A DNA stretch of 64,000 nucleotides from Geothrix sp. 21YS21S-2 (lineage in GTDB: Bacteria; Acidobacteriota; Holophagae; Holophagales; Holophagaceae), in contig NZ_CP132910.1 in the NCBI RefSeq assembly GCF_030846775.1, positions 2,948,001 through 3,012,000 on the forward strand, written 5' to 3'. Below the pieces are notes generated by a model that did no database searches, was not told where the DNA came from, and was given only the letters and a program-made list of their open reading frames with translations. This document shows, one piece after another, positions 8,497 to 20,136 of this stretch; position 1 is the first letter of the stretch; each line of letters opens with the position of its first letter. Position numbers and translations under genes: made by a program.

Positions 8497-9087
8497 CTAC
8501 TTCTTGGGGGTGGCGGGCTTGGCGGCAGGCTTGGCGGCGGGGGCGGAAGCGGCCGGCTTGGCAGGCTGACCGGTGGCGGGCGTCTTGGCGTCGAAGCGCT
8601 TGGCCACCTCGTTGGTGAACGCCAGCATCCAGCTCTCCTCGCCGTAGGCGATGAGGCCCTGCTGGTACTGCAGCACCAGCTGGATCTTCTGTTCCTTGGC
8701 CACCGCGTCGACGATGGGGCCGACCTCCTGCTGGAACTGGCCGAAGACCTTCTGCTGGGTCTTCTGGAACTCGGCCTGGCTGTCCTCCTGGAGCTTCTTG
8801 AACTCGTAGTCGGCATCGCGCAGCTGCTTGGTGATCTGCTCCTTGCCGGCGTCGCTGATGCTCGGGGACTGGAGCTGGGCCTGGAGGCGCGCGCCCTCCT
8901 CGCCCTTGGCCTTGAGCTTCTCCTCGAGGTTCTTCTTGGTGACCTCGAGCTCGGCGAAGAGCTGGCGGCCCCTCACGGTGTTGGCGATGAGCCGGTCGGG
9001 GACGAACACGGCGATCTTGGGGGTGATGTCCTGGGCGGAAAGGCTCACGACGGCCGCCAGGGGCAGCAGGGCGTTCAGGATGCGCAT
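8497..9087 (-). CDS. OmpH/Skp-family periplasmic chaperone
   Basis: The 196-residue protein has a signal peptide ending in LSAQ, then the Skp opening (KIAVFVPDRLIANTVRG) and a long charged coiled-coil region (about residues 45-115) that forms the tentacles of the trimeric chaperone. A low-complexity Pro/Ala/Lys tail occupies about residues 170-196. Skp holds unfolded outer-membrane proteins in the periplasm and hands them to the BAM complex. The gene follows bamA by 34 bp on the same strand, the usual pairing. The Pro/Ala/Lys tail is longer than in E. coli Skp. Substrate range is inferred from the family. Confidence 0.87.
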   Translation of the reverse strand: MRILNALLPLAAVVSLSAQDITPKIAVFVPDRLIANTVRGRQLFAELEVTKKNLEEKLKAKGEEGARLQAQLQSPSISDAGKEQITKQLRDADYEFKKLQEDSQAEFQKTQQKVFGQFQQEVGPIVDAVAKEQKIQLVLQYQQGLIAYGEESWMLAFTNEVAKRFDAKTPATGQPAKPAASAPAAKPAAKPATPKK

Positions 9088-9121
9088 GGGTGGCTCCGGG
9101 TTGACGGGGGGTGGTTTGGGA

Positions 9122-11668
9122 TCAGAAGGTGGTGCCGATGCTGAACTGGAACTGCGTCTTCCCTTCGGTGTCGAACTCGTAGGGATTGAGCTTGCGGGCC
9201 CAGATGAGCCGCAGCGGGGCCGGGCTGATGGGCAGGAAGAACCGGAACTCGAGACCGGCGCTGCGCCGCAGGGACTCGTGGAAGATCTTGACGCCCTGGG
9301 CCCACGCGTTGCCCGCGTCGTAGAAGGCCACGATCCGGAACTGGTCGGCGATCTTGAACTGGTATTCGGCGTTGGCGATGAACTGCTTGTTGCCGCCCAC
9401 GACCACGAACGTGTTGTTGTTGTCCCTGGCCGCCGTGCCCACCTGGCCGTAGGTGTAGCCGCGGATGGAGTTCTCGCCGCCGGGCCGATACAGCTCCCAG
9501 ATGGCCAGGCTGTCGTTGGTCAGGTTGCGCACATAGCCGTAGCTGGAGTTGAACCCGAAGATGTGCCGCTCGCCGATGTTCGTCCACTTGGCGAATTCCA
9601 GCGTCGTGCGGTAGAAGGGCCGGTCCCCGCCGAACTGCCAGCCTCCGTACTCGAAGCCCAGGGACAGCTTGGTGCCGTGGGTGGGCTTGAAGGGATGGTT
9701 GACGGTGCTGTAGGTGATGAAGTTGTTGATCGTCGAGGTGAGCTGGGAGCTGGTGTCCCGGTAGTAGTAGTTCCGGCCGCCCTCGATCTTGAGGATGCGG
9801 AAGGTGTAGCCCACCTGGTACGTGGTGAACCAGGCCCAGGTCTTGCCGGGGATGAACGTGGACAGACGCGTGCCCATGGAGACGCCCAGGGCCCGGGAGA
9901 GCTGCTTGTAGGCGTAGGCCGCGCCCACGCGGGAGGCGTCGTAGTCCGTCGTCCCGTCCGAGATGCTGGTGGTCAGGGAGTACGGCAGGTCGAAGATGTA
10001 GGGCTCGGTGAAGGAGATGGAGGCCATGCGCTGGTACTTGCCGCCGTTGTAGCTCAGGCTCAGCGTCTCGCCGCCGCCCCCCAGGTTGCGCGTGGAGAAG
10101 CTCATGCCCAGGGAGAAGCCCAGCACCGAGCCGTAGCCGCCCTGGAAGAGCACCTCGTTGACGCCGGCCTCCTCGCCCTTGATGGTGATGTCCACCTGGG
10201 GCTTGTCGGGGACGATGTCGACCTTGGGTTCCGAGCTCTTGACGTCGAAGAAGCCCAGCTGGCCCAGGCCCGTGAAGGAGTCCTTGAACAGCTCGGTCTG
10301 GAAGGGGTCGCCTTCCTTGAGGATCATGGCCCGGCGCAGGACCTTGTCCTTGGTGACGCTGTTGCCTTCGAAGTTCAGGTGGCGCACGGTGTAGAGCTCG
10401 CCCTCGTCCACCTTCAGGGTGACGTCGACCTTCTTGACCCCGTTCACCTCCCGGACATCCATCTTCTTCTCGGCCCGGAACATGATGTAGCCCATGTTGC
10501 TGTACTGTTCCTTGACCTTGTCGATGCCCGCGTTGAGCGAATCCAGGTCGAAGGGCCGCTTCTCGGTCTCCTTGGGGTCCTGGATGTCGGGCTTGATGCT
10601 GAGCAGCTTGGCCAGCCAGGAGTGGTTGTCCCGCTTGGCCTCGGCGATCTTCGTGCGGTAGAACTTCTCGCCGGCCTCGCCCTTCATGACGTTGTCGTTG
10701 CCCTCGAGCTTGAAGGTGCCCTCGGAATAGGCCTCGCCCTCCAGGATGGGGATCATCAGCTCCGCGCGCAGATCGTACTTGGGGGACTTGCCTTCCTTGA
10801 CCCGCTTCTCGTTCTTCTTCTTGTTCTTCTCGGCGGTGACGTCCCTCACCTCGATGGTGGGCTTGCCCACGAAGACGTCCTTGTAGCCCAGGCGCCAGTA
10901 GGCCTTCTTGATGGCCATCAGGTCCTCGTCCATGTTCTTCTCCACCAGGAGGTCATGGGAGGTGAGCCAGCTGAACATCCAGTGCTTGCGGGTCTTGGCC
11001 ATGACCTTGGCGAGGGCCTTGCTGCTGATGGCCTTGTTGCCGCGGAAGGCGACCTTGTAGATCTTGACCTTGCCGCCTTCCTTGATGTCGAAGACCAGCC
11101 GCGAGACGGTCGGCCCCATGCTCTCCAGGGACACCTCGATGACCGGGTTCCGGAAGCCCTTCTCGGCGCACTGGTCGACGATGAGGTCCTTGACCTTGCG
11201 GGCCGCCTCCGGATCGTAGACGGTATCGGGGTTGATGGTGAGCTTCTTCTCCTTGATCTTGTCCTTCAGGGAGCTGAGGCCCACTTCCGTGCCGCCGCGG
11301 AAATCCACTTCCTTGATGAGGGGCCGCTCCTTGACGATGATGATGAGCTTCTTGCCGTTCTCCTCGTCATCGGCCTGGAACTTGATGTCGTCGAAGGCAT
11401 TGGTGGCCCAGAGCTTGTCCAGGATCGCGGTGAGGTCCACGTTGCGCAGGTCGTCGCCCGGCTTCAGGCCGGTCTTGAAGATGATGGTCTCCGCCGTCTG
11501 CTTCTGCGCCCCGATGACCTCGATCTTCGTGATGACCTCGGAGTCCTGGGCCAGGGCCGGCAGGGCCTGGAGGCTGGCCGCCAGCACCAGGGGGGACAGG
11601 CCCCGTGCCCACTGGCTAAGAAGCGGGCGACGAGGGGTCTGGCGCTGGGGTTCGGCGAGCAATCTCAT
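9122..11668 (-). CDS. bamA: Outer-membrane protein assembly factor BamA (Omp85)
   Basis: BamA is the central outer-membrane insertase for beta-barrel proteins. The 848-residue product has a signal peptide with cleavage near ALAQ (about residue 41). POTRA domains follow (for example VITKIEVIGAQKQT and YTVRHLNFEGNSVTKDKVLRR). The C-terminal 16-strand barrel carries the surface-antigen motif GGENSIRGY and ends in FSIGTTF with a terminal Phe. Lys-rich insertions are visible in the third POTRA region (around residues 280-295). It is transcribed with ompH downstream; clpC lies upstream on the same strand. The 111-bp gap before it contains two GC-rich hairpins (one with a TTCG loop) and no U-tract. 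Confidence 0.95.
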   Translation of the reverse strand: MRLLAEPQRQTPRRPLLSQWARGLSPLVLAASLQALPALAQDSEVITKIEVIGAQKQTAETIIFKTGLKPGDDLRNVDLTAILDKLWATNAFDDIKFQADDEENGKKLIIIVKERPLIKEVDFRGGTEVGLSSLKDKIKEKKLTINPDTVYDPEAARKVKDLIVDQCAEKGFRNPVIEVSLESMGPTVSRLVFDIKEGGKVKIYKVAFRGNKAISSKALAKVMAKTRKHWMFSWLTSHDLLVEKNMDEDLMAIKKAYWRLGYKDVFVGKPTIEVRDVTAEKNKKKNEKRVKEGKSPKYDLRAELMIPILEGEAYSEGTFKLEGNDNVMKGEAGEKFYRTKIAEAKRDNHSWLAKLLSIKPDIQDPKETEKRPFDLDSLNAGIDKVKEQYSNMGYIMFRAEKKMDVREVNGVKKVDVTLKVDEGELYTVRHLNFEGNSVTKDKVLRRAMILKEGDPFQTELFKDSFTGLGQLGFFDVKSSEPKVDIVPDKPQVDITIKGEEAGVNEVLFQGGYGSVLGFSLGMSFSTRNLGGGGETLSLSYNGGKYQRMASISFTEPYIFDLPYSLTTSISDGTTDYDASRVGAAYAYKQLSRALGVSMGTRLSTFIPGKTWAWFTTYQVGYTFRILKIEGGRNYYYRDTSSQLTSTINNFITYSTVNHPFKPTHGTKLSLGFEYGGWQFGGDRPFYRTTLEFAKWTNIGERHIFGFNSSYGYVRNLTNDSLAIWELYRPGGENSIRGYTYGQVGTAARDNNNTFVVVGGNKQFIANAEYQFKIADQFRIVAFYDAGNAWAQGVKIFHESLRRSAGLEFRFFLPISPAPLRLIWARKLNPYEFDTEGKTQFQFSIGTTF

Positions 11669-11779
11669 TCATGATCCATTACATAAGGTCGAGCATTGAA
11701 TTCCCAAGGCCGAAAGGGCCGTCGGTCTCTCTGGAAGGTCCCCCGGCGAACCGGGCCGCCCGCAAGGCGGATTTCTAAA

Positions 11780-14239
<2,460 letters not shown>

Positions 14240-14393
14240 GCGGCCCCCCCGGAATATTCTGAACCCCGCCTCCCCACTGAAGACAGGACCGGACACTAAA
14301 GGGTAGCCTCATCCGGTCCTGGTGTCCCCATTTGCTTCCGGTACCTAGGAGACCGGACCCCGGCGCGGTAATCTGGAGGATGGGGGTAAATGC

Positions 14394-15701
14394 ATGAGTG
14401 TTCTTGCGGAGAATCTGGCCATCCTCGGCCTGCAGTGGGGCGACGAGGGCAAGGGCAAGCTGGTGGACCTTCTGAGCTCGCGGTTCCAGAACGTGGTGCG
14501 GTTCCAGGGCGGCAACAACGCCGGCCACACCGTCGTGGTGGACGGCGTCAGCATCGCCCTGCACCAGGTTCCCAGCGGGGCGCTCCATGAGGGCTGCTTC
14601 CTGGTGGTGGGCTCCGGCGTCGTGCTCAACCTGGAGGTCTTCCTGCAGGAACTGGACCGGCTCGCCAAGCGCGGGTTCGACCTGACCGATCGTCTCCTGA
14701 TTTCCGATAAGGCGCACATCATCCTGCCCCACCACATCGCCCTGGACAAGTGGCGCGAAGGCGGGCTCCACAAGATCGGCACCACCGGCCGGGGCATCGG
14801 CCCCGCCTACGAGATGAAGGCCGCTCGCATGGGTGTTCGCATGGGGGATCTCCTCCACGCCGCCACGCTTCCCGAGCGCATCAGCCACGGGCACGCCGAG
14901 GTGAGCCAGCTCCTGGGCGCCGAAGCCGGCCTGGCGTCCGTCGCGGACACCGCCCGGGACATCCTGGCCATCGCCCAGCCCCTCCTGCCCATGATCGGCG
15001 ATATCCAGGACTTCCTGTGGAGCGCCTGGCGCAAGGGCGAATCCATCCTCTTCGAGGGGGCCCAGGCCACCCTGCTGGACATCGACCACGGCACCTATCC
15101 CTACGTCACCAGCTCCAACTGCAGCATCGGAGGCCTCTTCACCGGCACCGGCCTGCCCCCCAAGGCCCTCTCCCACGTGCTGGGGGTCGCCAAGGCCTAC
15201 ACCACCCGGGTGGGCGCAGGGCCCATGCCCAGCGAGCTGCTCGACGCCACCGGGGACCGCATCCGGGAACTGGGCCGGGAGTTCGGCACCACCACCGGCC
15301 GGCCGCGGCGCTGCGGCTGGTTCGATTCCGTCATCACCGGCCACGCCTGCCGGGTGAACGGGGTGGACGGCCTGGGCCTCATGAAGCTGGATGTGCTGGA
15401 CGGCTTCGACCAGGTGGGACTGGTGGTGGGCTACCGGGACGGCGAAGGCCGCGTGGGCACCCGCATCCCCTCCTGCATCCAGGACTGGAACGAAATCCAG
15501 CCCGAGATCAAATACTTCAAGGGCTGGAGCACCCCCACCCGGGGCATCCAGGACCCCGCGAAGCTCCCCGCCGAGGCCCGGGTCTACCTGGAGGCCCTCA
15601 CCGCCAGCGTGGAGACCCCCATCGCCTACCTGAGCACCGGGCCCGACCGGGTGGAGGGCTACGTGGCCCCCGGCAGTTTCCTGGCAGGCCTCCTGGCCTG
15701 A
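14394..15701 (+). CDS. purA: Adenylosuccinate synthetase
   Basis: PurA makes adenylosuccinate from IMP, aspartate and GTP, the first committed step to AMP. The 435-residue protein has the N-terminal GLQWGDEGKGK phosphate loop, GGNNAGHTV, the IMP-binding TTGRGIGPAYEMKAARMGVR region, the GATGDR-like and TTTGRPRRCGW segments and a C-terminal STGPDR nucleotide site. Length is normal. The start has GGAGG and GGGGG ribosome-site candidates 8-19 bp upstream. It is divergent from clpC and shares the roughly 150-bp intergenic region with it; no riboswitch is recognised there. Confidence 0.95.
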   Translation: MSVLAENLAILGLQWGDEGKGKLVDLLSSRFQNVVRFQGGNNAGHTVVVDGVSIALHQVPSGALHEGCFLVVGSGVVLNLEVFLQELDRLAKRGFDLTDRLLISDKAHIILPHHIALDKWREGGLHKIGTTGRGIGPAYEMKAARMGVRMGDLLHAATLPERISHGHAEVSQLLGAEAGLASVADTARDILAIAQPLLPMIGDIQDFLWSAWRKGESILFEGAQATLLDIDHGTYPYVTSSNCSIGGLFTGTGLPPKALSHVLGVAKAYTTRVGAGPMPSELLDATGDRIRELGREFGTTTGRPRRCGWFDSVITGHACRVNGVDGLGLMKLDVLDGFDQVGLVVGYRDGEGRVGTRIPSCIQDWNEIQPEIKYFKGWSTPTRGIQDPAKLPAEARVYLEALTASVETPIAYLSTGPDRVEGYVAPGSFLAGLLA

Positions 15702-15720
15702 CCCCGGACCCTTCCGGCCC

Positions 15721-15748
15721 TTGCCTTGATCCATTAATATTTTATTAT
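15721..15748 (+). promoter_or_regulatory. Candidate promoter upstream of the secreted hypothetical gene
   Basis: TTGCCT (15721-15726), a 16-bp spacer and TATTAT (15743-15748) lie in a short AT-rich stretch between purA and the next ATG at 15770. A start near 15755 would leave a very short leader. Confidence 0.3.
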
Positions 15749-15769
15749 TGGAGGCGAGGTAGCCCAGCC

Positions 15770-16873
15770 ATGTCCCGATCCGCCCGCCCCGTCCCCGCGA
15801 CGCGCGTCCTCCTTTCCGCCGTCTGCCTGGTCGCGGCCCCTCTGGCGGCCAACCGGAACGTGCACGTCGAAAACCTGTCCAGATCCCGCTGGTCCCTGAT
15901 CCTGGACTCCAGGGAGGCGAACCTGCTCGTGTATCCCGGAGGGCCTTCGGGGGAGCGCCGCCTTCCCGCCCGGGTCAGGGAGGTCCGCCTCGACCCGGGC
16001 CAGCGCCTCACCCTCACCCGCCCCACCGGGAAGGGACCCGAGCACGTCACCTGCGGCCTGTTCGACGCCGGCCCCCTGGGCGGCCTCGGCAGGAGCCGGG
16101 CCCTGTATCTGCGCTTCCCGAAGGAGGAGGCCAAGGAGGGCCGTTCCCCCGTCGTGACCCTCGAGTTCCGGCACGGCGTCCCGGGCTGGAATCCCTGCGT
16201 CGTCGAGGGGGATACGGTTCGCATCCTGGGGGACGGCTGGGATCCGCCCGCCAAGGCGTCCGCCACCGTCCCCCCGCAGGCGGCCCGCGGCGTGAAGCGC
16301 ACCTCGGCCGAGGCGATCGACGCCCCCAGGCCCTTGTCCCGCCCCCGCCTCGCGGAGGGCAAGGATCCCCAGGAATCCAAGGAACCCGGGCAAGGCCCGG
16401 CCCCCCTGGCCGTGCCCGGCGCCCCCGCCTCCCAGGCCCTTCGGCTCCTGACCCTCACCAACCGGTCGGACGCCACCTGGACCGTCGGCTTCACCCAGGA
16501 GCCTGGGCCGGGCAGGCAGGGTCTATGGCGGTACAAGGCGGGCCGGGCCGTCCAGGTGAGGCCGCGCATCGAGGTGGTGCTGCCGGTCGCCCAGTCGTAC
16601 CGCCTGCCGCCTCACGCCGTCCGGTTCCTGCCCATGGCCGCCGGGGAAGCGCCCCTCGCCTTGCGCCTCTGGGACGCCTCCAGCCGGACTCCCCGGGGGT
16701 TCGTCCTCACGGCCGACCCGGACGCGGGTTTCACCCTGCGCCATGGCGCAGGCGCCGCCGAGGAGACCCTCATCCGGCGGACCCTTCGCATCGAGCCAGG
16801 AGGCGCCACCCTCGCCACGGCCGCCTGGGACCCGGACCTCGGGGATGCGCTCGAGGCCCCGCCGCAGCACTGA
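15770..16873 (+). CDS. Secreted protein of unknown function with two similar halves
   Basis: The 367-residue product begins at ATG 15770 after a purine-rich GAGGCGAGG. Residues 1-27 look like a signal peptide (RVLLSAVCLVAAPLAA). Two regions, roughly 28-150 and 225-350, share a pattern (VENLSRSRWSLIL against LTNRSDATWTVGF, each followed by a basic strand-rich stretch), suggesting an internal duplication. They are joined by a Pro/Ala-rich linker of about 70 residues. No family is recognised. It lies between purA and the convergent ribosomal block, whose terminator begins 13 bp beyond the stop codon. Confidence 0.62.
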   Translation: MSRSARPVPATRVLLSAVCLVAAPLAANRNVHVENLSRSRWSLILDSREANLLVYPGGPSGERRLPARVREVRLDPGQRLTLTRPTGKGPEHVTCGLFDAGPLGGLGRSRALYLRFPKEEAKEGRSPVVTLEFRHGVPGWNPCVVEGDTVRILGDGWDPPAKASATVPPQAARGVKRTSAEAIDAPRPLSRPRLAEGKDPQESKEPGQGPAPLAVPGAPASQALRLLTLTNRSDATWTVGFTQEPGPGRQGLWRYKAGRAVQVRPRIEVVLPVAQSYRLPPHAVRFLPMAAGEAPLALRLWDASSRTPRGFVLTADPDAGFTLRHGAGAAEETLIRRTLRIEPGGATLATAAWDPDLGDALEAPPQH

Positions 16874-16885
16874 CCCGCCCCAACG

Positions 16886-16911
16886 AAAAAGGCGCCCGGG
16901 AGGGCGCCTTT
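16886..16911 (-). terminator. Intrinsic terminator of the ribosomal operon
   Basis: A perfect 7-bp stem (ggcgccc/gggcgcc, 16891-16908, 4-nt loop) is followed on the minus strand by five T. It lies 19 bp after rplQ, closing the whole rpsL-to-rplQ block. Three T on the plus strand could give weak termination for the convergent secreted-protein gene. Confidence 0.85.
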
Positions 16912-16929
16912 CGTGAAGCGGTTGTCGCC

Positions 16930-17328
16930 TTATTCGGCGGTGGCTTCGGCTTCCTTGGGCTCGGGCAGGACGTAGTCCACGAGCTCGATGATCGCCATGT
17001 CCGCCGCGTCGCCCAGACGGTGGTCCGTCTTGAGGATGCGGGTGAAACCACCGGGACGGCCGACGAAGCGGGCAGAGAATTCCTCGGAGAAGAGCTTCTC
17101 CACGGCCTTCTTGCTGCCGAGCCGGGCCATGGCCAGGCGGCGGTTCGCGACGGTGTCCTTGCGGCCGAGGGTGATGAAGGGCTCCACGAACTTGCGGAGC
17201 TCCTTGGCCTTCACGAGGGTGGTCTGGAGGCGCTCATGCTCGATGATCGAGATGGCGAGACCCTTCATGAGGGCTTTGCGCTGGTTGGTGGTGCGGCCAA
17301 GGCGCTTGCCGGTGACATTGTGACGCAT
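16930..17328 (-). CDS. rplQ: 50S ribosomal protein L17
   Basis: L17 binds 23S rRNA near the exit tunnel. The 132-residue protein starts with the conserved MRHNVTGKRLGRTTNQRKAL and contains the LRKFVEPFITLGRKDTVANRR block and a GGFTRILKTDHRLGDAADMAIIEL core. A short acidic tail (PKEAEATAE) ends it. It is the last gene of the block, 11 bp after rpoA, and is followed directly by an intrinsic terminator. Confidence 0.97.
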   Translation of the reverse strand: MRHNVTGKRLGRTTNQRKALMKGLAISIIEHERLQTTLVKAKELRKFVEPFITLGRKDTVANRRLAMARLGSKKAVEKLFSEEFSARFVGRPGGFTRILKTDHRLGDAADMAIIELVDYVLPEPKEAEATAE

Positions 17329-17339
17329 GGGTAAGCTCC

Positions 17340-18311
17340 TTAGACTTCTTGTTCGATGCGCATGCCGAGGGAGAGGCCGATGCGGGCGAGCTCGTCCTTG
17401 ATCTCCTGGAGCGACTTCTTACCAAAGTTCTTGGTCTTCATCAGCTCCGCTTCCGTGCGCTGCACCAGCTCACCGATGGTGGTGATGTTGGCGTTGCGCA
17501 GGCAGTTGTTGGCCCGGACGGACAGCTCGAGCTCCTCGACCGACTTGCCCAGCATGCCGTTCACGCCCTCGGTGGTGAGGATCGTGGCGCCCTGCTCGGT
17601 TTCGACGGCATCCTCGTCCTGGCGGGCGAAGATGAGGAAGTGCTCGCGGAGGATGAGGGCGGAATCGCTCACCGCGTCCTTGGGGTCGACCGTGCCGTTG
17701 GTCCACACCTGGAGGGTCAGCTTCTCGTAGTCCGTGCTGTGGCCCACGCGGGCGGGCTCGACGATGTAGTTCACGCGGATGATGGGGCTGTGGTTGGAAT
17801 CCAGGGGGATGAACCCGAGGCCCAGCTTCTCGTCCAGGTTCCGGTCGGCCGTGACGAAACCGCGGCCCATGGAGACCTGGATCTCCATCTCAAGTTCCCC
17901 GTCCTCGCCCAGGGTGGCGATGTGCACATCGGGGTTCATCACTTCCACATTCTGGTTGCAGCGGATGGACCCGGAGGTCACCACGCCTTCGCCCTTGTGG
18001 CTGATGGTCACGATCTGGGGCTGGGAGGAATGGAGCTTGAAAGGGATTTCCTTGAGGTTCAGGAGGATGTGGGTGATGTCCTCCCACACGCCGGGCATGG
18101 CCGTGAACTCGTGCTGCACGCCCTTGATCCGTACGTTGGTGACGGCCGCGCCCTGGATGCTGCTGAGCAGCACCCGGCGAAGGGAGTGGCCGCAGGTGGT
18201 GGCGAAACCGCGTTCGAAGGGATAGGCGACAAACTCGCCGTACGAGCCGGTCTTCGAGCTCGCACTGACCTCCGCGAAACGCGGCCTCTGGAAATCGCTG
18301 ATGTTCAGCAT
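17340..18311 (-). CDS. rpoA: DNA-directed RNA polymerase alpha subunit
   Basis: The 323-residue subunit nucleates RNA polymerase assembly and contacts upstream promoter DNA and activators. The N-terminal dimerisation domain shows [21 protein letters not shown]. The C-terminal domain carries [20 protein letters not shown] and the helix-hairpin-helix [24 protein letters not shown]. Length and domain order are typical. It lies between rpsD and rplQ with 10-11 bp spacers, the standard alpha-operon position. Confidence 0.97.
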   Translation of the reverse strand: MLNISDFQRPRFAEVSASSKTGSYGEFVAYPFERGFATTCGHSLRRVLLSSIQGAAVTNVRIKGVQHEFTAMPGVWEDITHILLNLKEIPFKLHSSQPQIVTISHKGEGVVTSGSIRCNQNVEVMNPDVHIATLGEDGELEMEIQVSMGRGFVTADRNLDEKLGLGFIPLDSNHSPIIRVNYIVEPARVGHSTDYEKLTLQVWTNGTVDPKDAVSDSALILREHFLIFARQDEDAVETEQGATILTTEGVNGMLGKSVEELELSVRANNCLRNANITTIGELVQRTEAELMKTKNFGKKSLQEIKDELARIGLSLGMRIEQEV

Positions 18312-18321
18312 TCCTGTCCCC

Positions 18322-18954
18322 TTACTTGCTGTAGAGTTCGACGATCAGCTGCTCGTTGATGTCTAGAGGAACATCTTCCCGCTTGGGAACCGCGATGACG
18401 GAGCCCTTGAAGGCGCCGGCGTCGAGGGTGAGCCACTGGGGAATTCCGCGGCCAGCCGCGGTTTCCAGGGAGGACTTAACGAAGTCGTTGGCCTGGGCCT
18501 TGACCGAGATCTCGATGCTCTGGCCGCTCTTGGTCTGGTAGCTGGGAATGTCGCAGCGCTTGCCGTTGACCAGGATGTGGCCGTGCATCACCATCTGGCG
18601 GGCTGCGGCGCGGCTGGGGGCGAACCCGAGCCGGAAAACGACGTTGTCGAGACGGCTTTCCAGGAAGGAGAGCAGGTTGTGACCCGTCACGCCCTTCTTG
18701 GAGTCGGCGCGCTCGAAGTAGAGGCGGAACTGCTTTTCCAGCACGCCATAGATGCGCTTGACCTTCTGCTTCTCGCGAAGCTGGAGGGCGTAGCCGGTGG
18801 GCTTCTTCGCCTTGGCGGCCCCGTGCTGTCCGGGGATCTTGCCCTTGCGGGTCTCGAAGGAGCACTTCTCCTTGAAACAGCGCTCACCCTTGAGGTAGAG
18901 CTTCATGCCCTCGCGTCGGCAGAGGCGGCAAACGGCGTCTTGATATCGAGCCAT
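18322..18954 (-). CDS. rpsD: 30S ribosomal protein S4 (zinc-type)
   Basis: S4 is a primary 16S rRNA binder that starts 30S assembly and in many bacteria represses its own alpha operon. The 210-residue protein has four N-terminal cysteines (CRLC and the C-x4-C of ERCFKEKC) that should bind zinc, so this is the C-plus form. The S4 RNA-binding domain follows ([33 protein letters not shown]). It is 15 bp after rpsK and 10 bp before rpoA. Autoregulation is known for the family but no site was recognised here. Confidence 0.97.
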   Translation of the reverse strand: MARYQDAVCRLCRREGMKLYLKGERCFKEKCSFETRKGKIPGQHGAAKAKKPTGYALQLREKQKVKRIYGVLEKQFRLYFERADSKKGVTGHNLLSFLESRLDNVVFRLGFAPSRAAARQMVMHGHILVNGKRCDIPSYQTKSGQSIEISVKAQANDFVKSSLETAAGRGIPQWLTLDAGAFKGSVIAVPKREDVPLDINEQLIVELYSK

Positions 18955-18969
18955 GGTTCTCCTCCTCTC

Positions 18970-19377
18970 TTAAACCCGGCGCCGCTTGGGAGGGCGGCAG
19001 CCATTGTGGGGGATGGGGGTGACGTCGCGGATGCTGGTCACGGAAATGCCGGCGGCGTTCAGGGCGCGGATGGCGCTTTCGCGGCCAGCCCCGGGTCCCT
19101 TCACGCGGACATCCACACTGCGGATGCCCTGTTCCTTGGCGGCCTCGGCGGCGACGCCCGCCGCGATCTGCGCGGCGAAGGGCGTGCCCTTCCGGGTGCC
19201 CCGGAAGTTCTGGTTGCCGGAGGACGCCCAGCTGAGCATGTTCCCCATGGGGTCAGAGATGGAAATGATGGTGTTGTTGAACGAGGCCTGGATGTGCGCC
19301 ACGCCGTGGGGGACGTTCTTCTTTTCTTTTTTCTTGACCACCTTCTTGCCGGCGGTCTTTGACTGAGTCTTTGCCAT
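18970..19377 (-). CDS. rpsK: 30S ribosomal protein S11
   Basis: S11 lines the mRNA exit site on the 30S platform. The 135-residue protein has a Lys-rich N-terminal tail, the [18 protein letters not shown] block, [15 protein letters not shown] and the C-terminal [16 protein letters not shown] typical of the family. It follows rpsM by 16 bp in the alpha-operon order. Confidence 0.97.
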   Translation of the reverse strand: MAKTQSKTAGKKVVKKKEKKNVPHGVAHIQASFNNTIISISDPMGNMLSWASSGNQNFRGTRKGTPFAAQIAAGVAAEAAKEQGIRSVDVRVKGPGAGRESAIRALNAAGISVTSIRDVTPIPHNGCRPPKRRRV

Positions 19378-19393
19378 ATCAGTTCCTCAACCT

Positions 19394-19762
19394 TTACTTC
19401 TTCTTGCCGGCCACGGTCTTGCGCTTGCCCTTGCGGGTCCGCGCGTTGGTGTGAGTGCGCTGTCCACGGACGGGGAGGCCCTTCCGGTGGCGAAGGCCCC
19501 GGTAGCAGCCGATGTCCATGAGGCGCTTGATGTCCATGCCAATGTTCTTGCGCAGATCGCCTTCCACGGTCTCTTCGGCCGTGATGACGCGACGGATGCG
19601 CCCGACCTCGTCCTCGGTGAGATCCCGCACCTTGGTGCTGAAGTCCACCTTGGCCCGGGTCAGAATGCTCTGAGCCTTGGGGCGACCGATGCCATAGATG
19701 TACGTAAGCGCGATCTCGATGCGCTTGGCAATTGGCAGATCGATGCCTGCGATGCGTGCCAT
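19394..19762 (-). CDS. rpsM: 30S ribosomal protein S13
   Basis: S13 forms part of the head of the 30S subunit and bridges to L5. The 122-residue protein begins [26 protein letters not shown], contains [28 protein letters not shown] and ends in a basic tail that reaches the P-site tRNA. It is 9 bp downstream of rpmJ. Confidence 0.97.
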   Translation of the reverse strand: MARIAGIDLPIAKRIEIALTYIYGIGRPKAQSILTRAKVDFSTKVRDLTEDEVGRIRRVITAEETVEGDLRKNIGMDIKRLMDIGCYRGLRHRKGLPVRGQRTHTNARTRKGKRKTVAGKKK

Positions 19763-19771
19763 GTTGACTCC

Positions 19772-19888
19772 TTAGCCTTGGCGCTGCTTGTGCTTGGGAT
19801 TCTTCTTGCAGATGATCCGATTGATGCCTTCGCGGCGGACCACCTTGCAGTGCTCGCACAGCTTCTTGATAGAGGGCCTGACTTTCAT
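19772..19888 (-). CDS. rpmJ: 50S ribosomal protein L36 (zinc-type)
   Basis: This 38-residue gene is easily missed because of its size. It begins [17 protein letters not shown] and ends in [11 protein letters not shown]. The C-x2-C-x12-C-x4-H arrangement is the zinc-binding set of the C-plus L36 form, so it will need zinc. It sits between infA (29 bp upstream) and rpsM (9 bp downstream), its usual place. Confidence 0.96.
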   Translation of the reverse strand: MKVRPSIKKLCEHCKVVRREGINRIICKKNPKHKQRQG

Positions 19889-19917
19889 GGGTTTCCCCCA
19901 GGGATTAATGTGTGAGG

Positions 19918-20136
19918 TTACTTGAATCGGTAGATGATCCGGCCACGGCTGAGATCGTAAGGGGTGACTTCAACCAGGACCCTGTCGCCAGGGAGGATGC
20001 GGATGAAGTTCTTCCGCATCTTGCCGCTGATGTGAGCCAGGACCTGGTGCTTGTTTTCCAACTCGACCCGGAACACGGCATTGGGCAAGGACTCCACCAC
20101 TGTGGCTTCGAGCTCAATGGCTTCTTCTTTGCTCAA
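19918..20136 (-). CDS. infA: Translation initiation factor IF-1
   Basis: IF-1 occupies the 30S A site during initiation. The 72-residue protein is a single OB fold beginning [26 protein letters not shown] and ending [12 protein letters not shown], full-length for the family. Its start overlaps the adk stop by 4 bp. The map gene that often lies between adk and infA is absent. Confidence 0.97.
   Translation of the reverse strand: MSKEEAIELEATVVESLPNAVFRVELENKHQVLAHISGKMRKNFIRILPGDRVLVEVTPYDLSRGRIIYRFK

Noticed and set aside
8828-11674. 948-codon plus-strand frame opposite bamA
   Set aside because: Pure antisense of BamA; Val/Leu/Asp-rich without domains.
14297-14393. Purine or PRPP riboswitch before purA
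   Set aside because: The leader shows short GC-rich pairings only and none of the conserved core bases of those aptamers.
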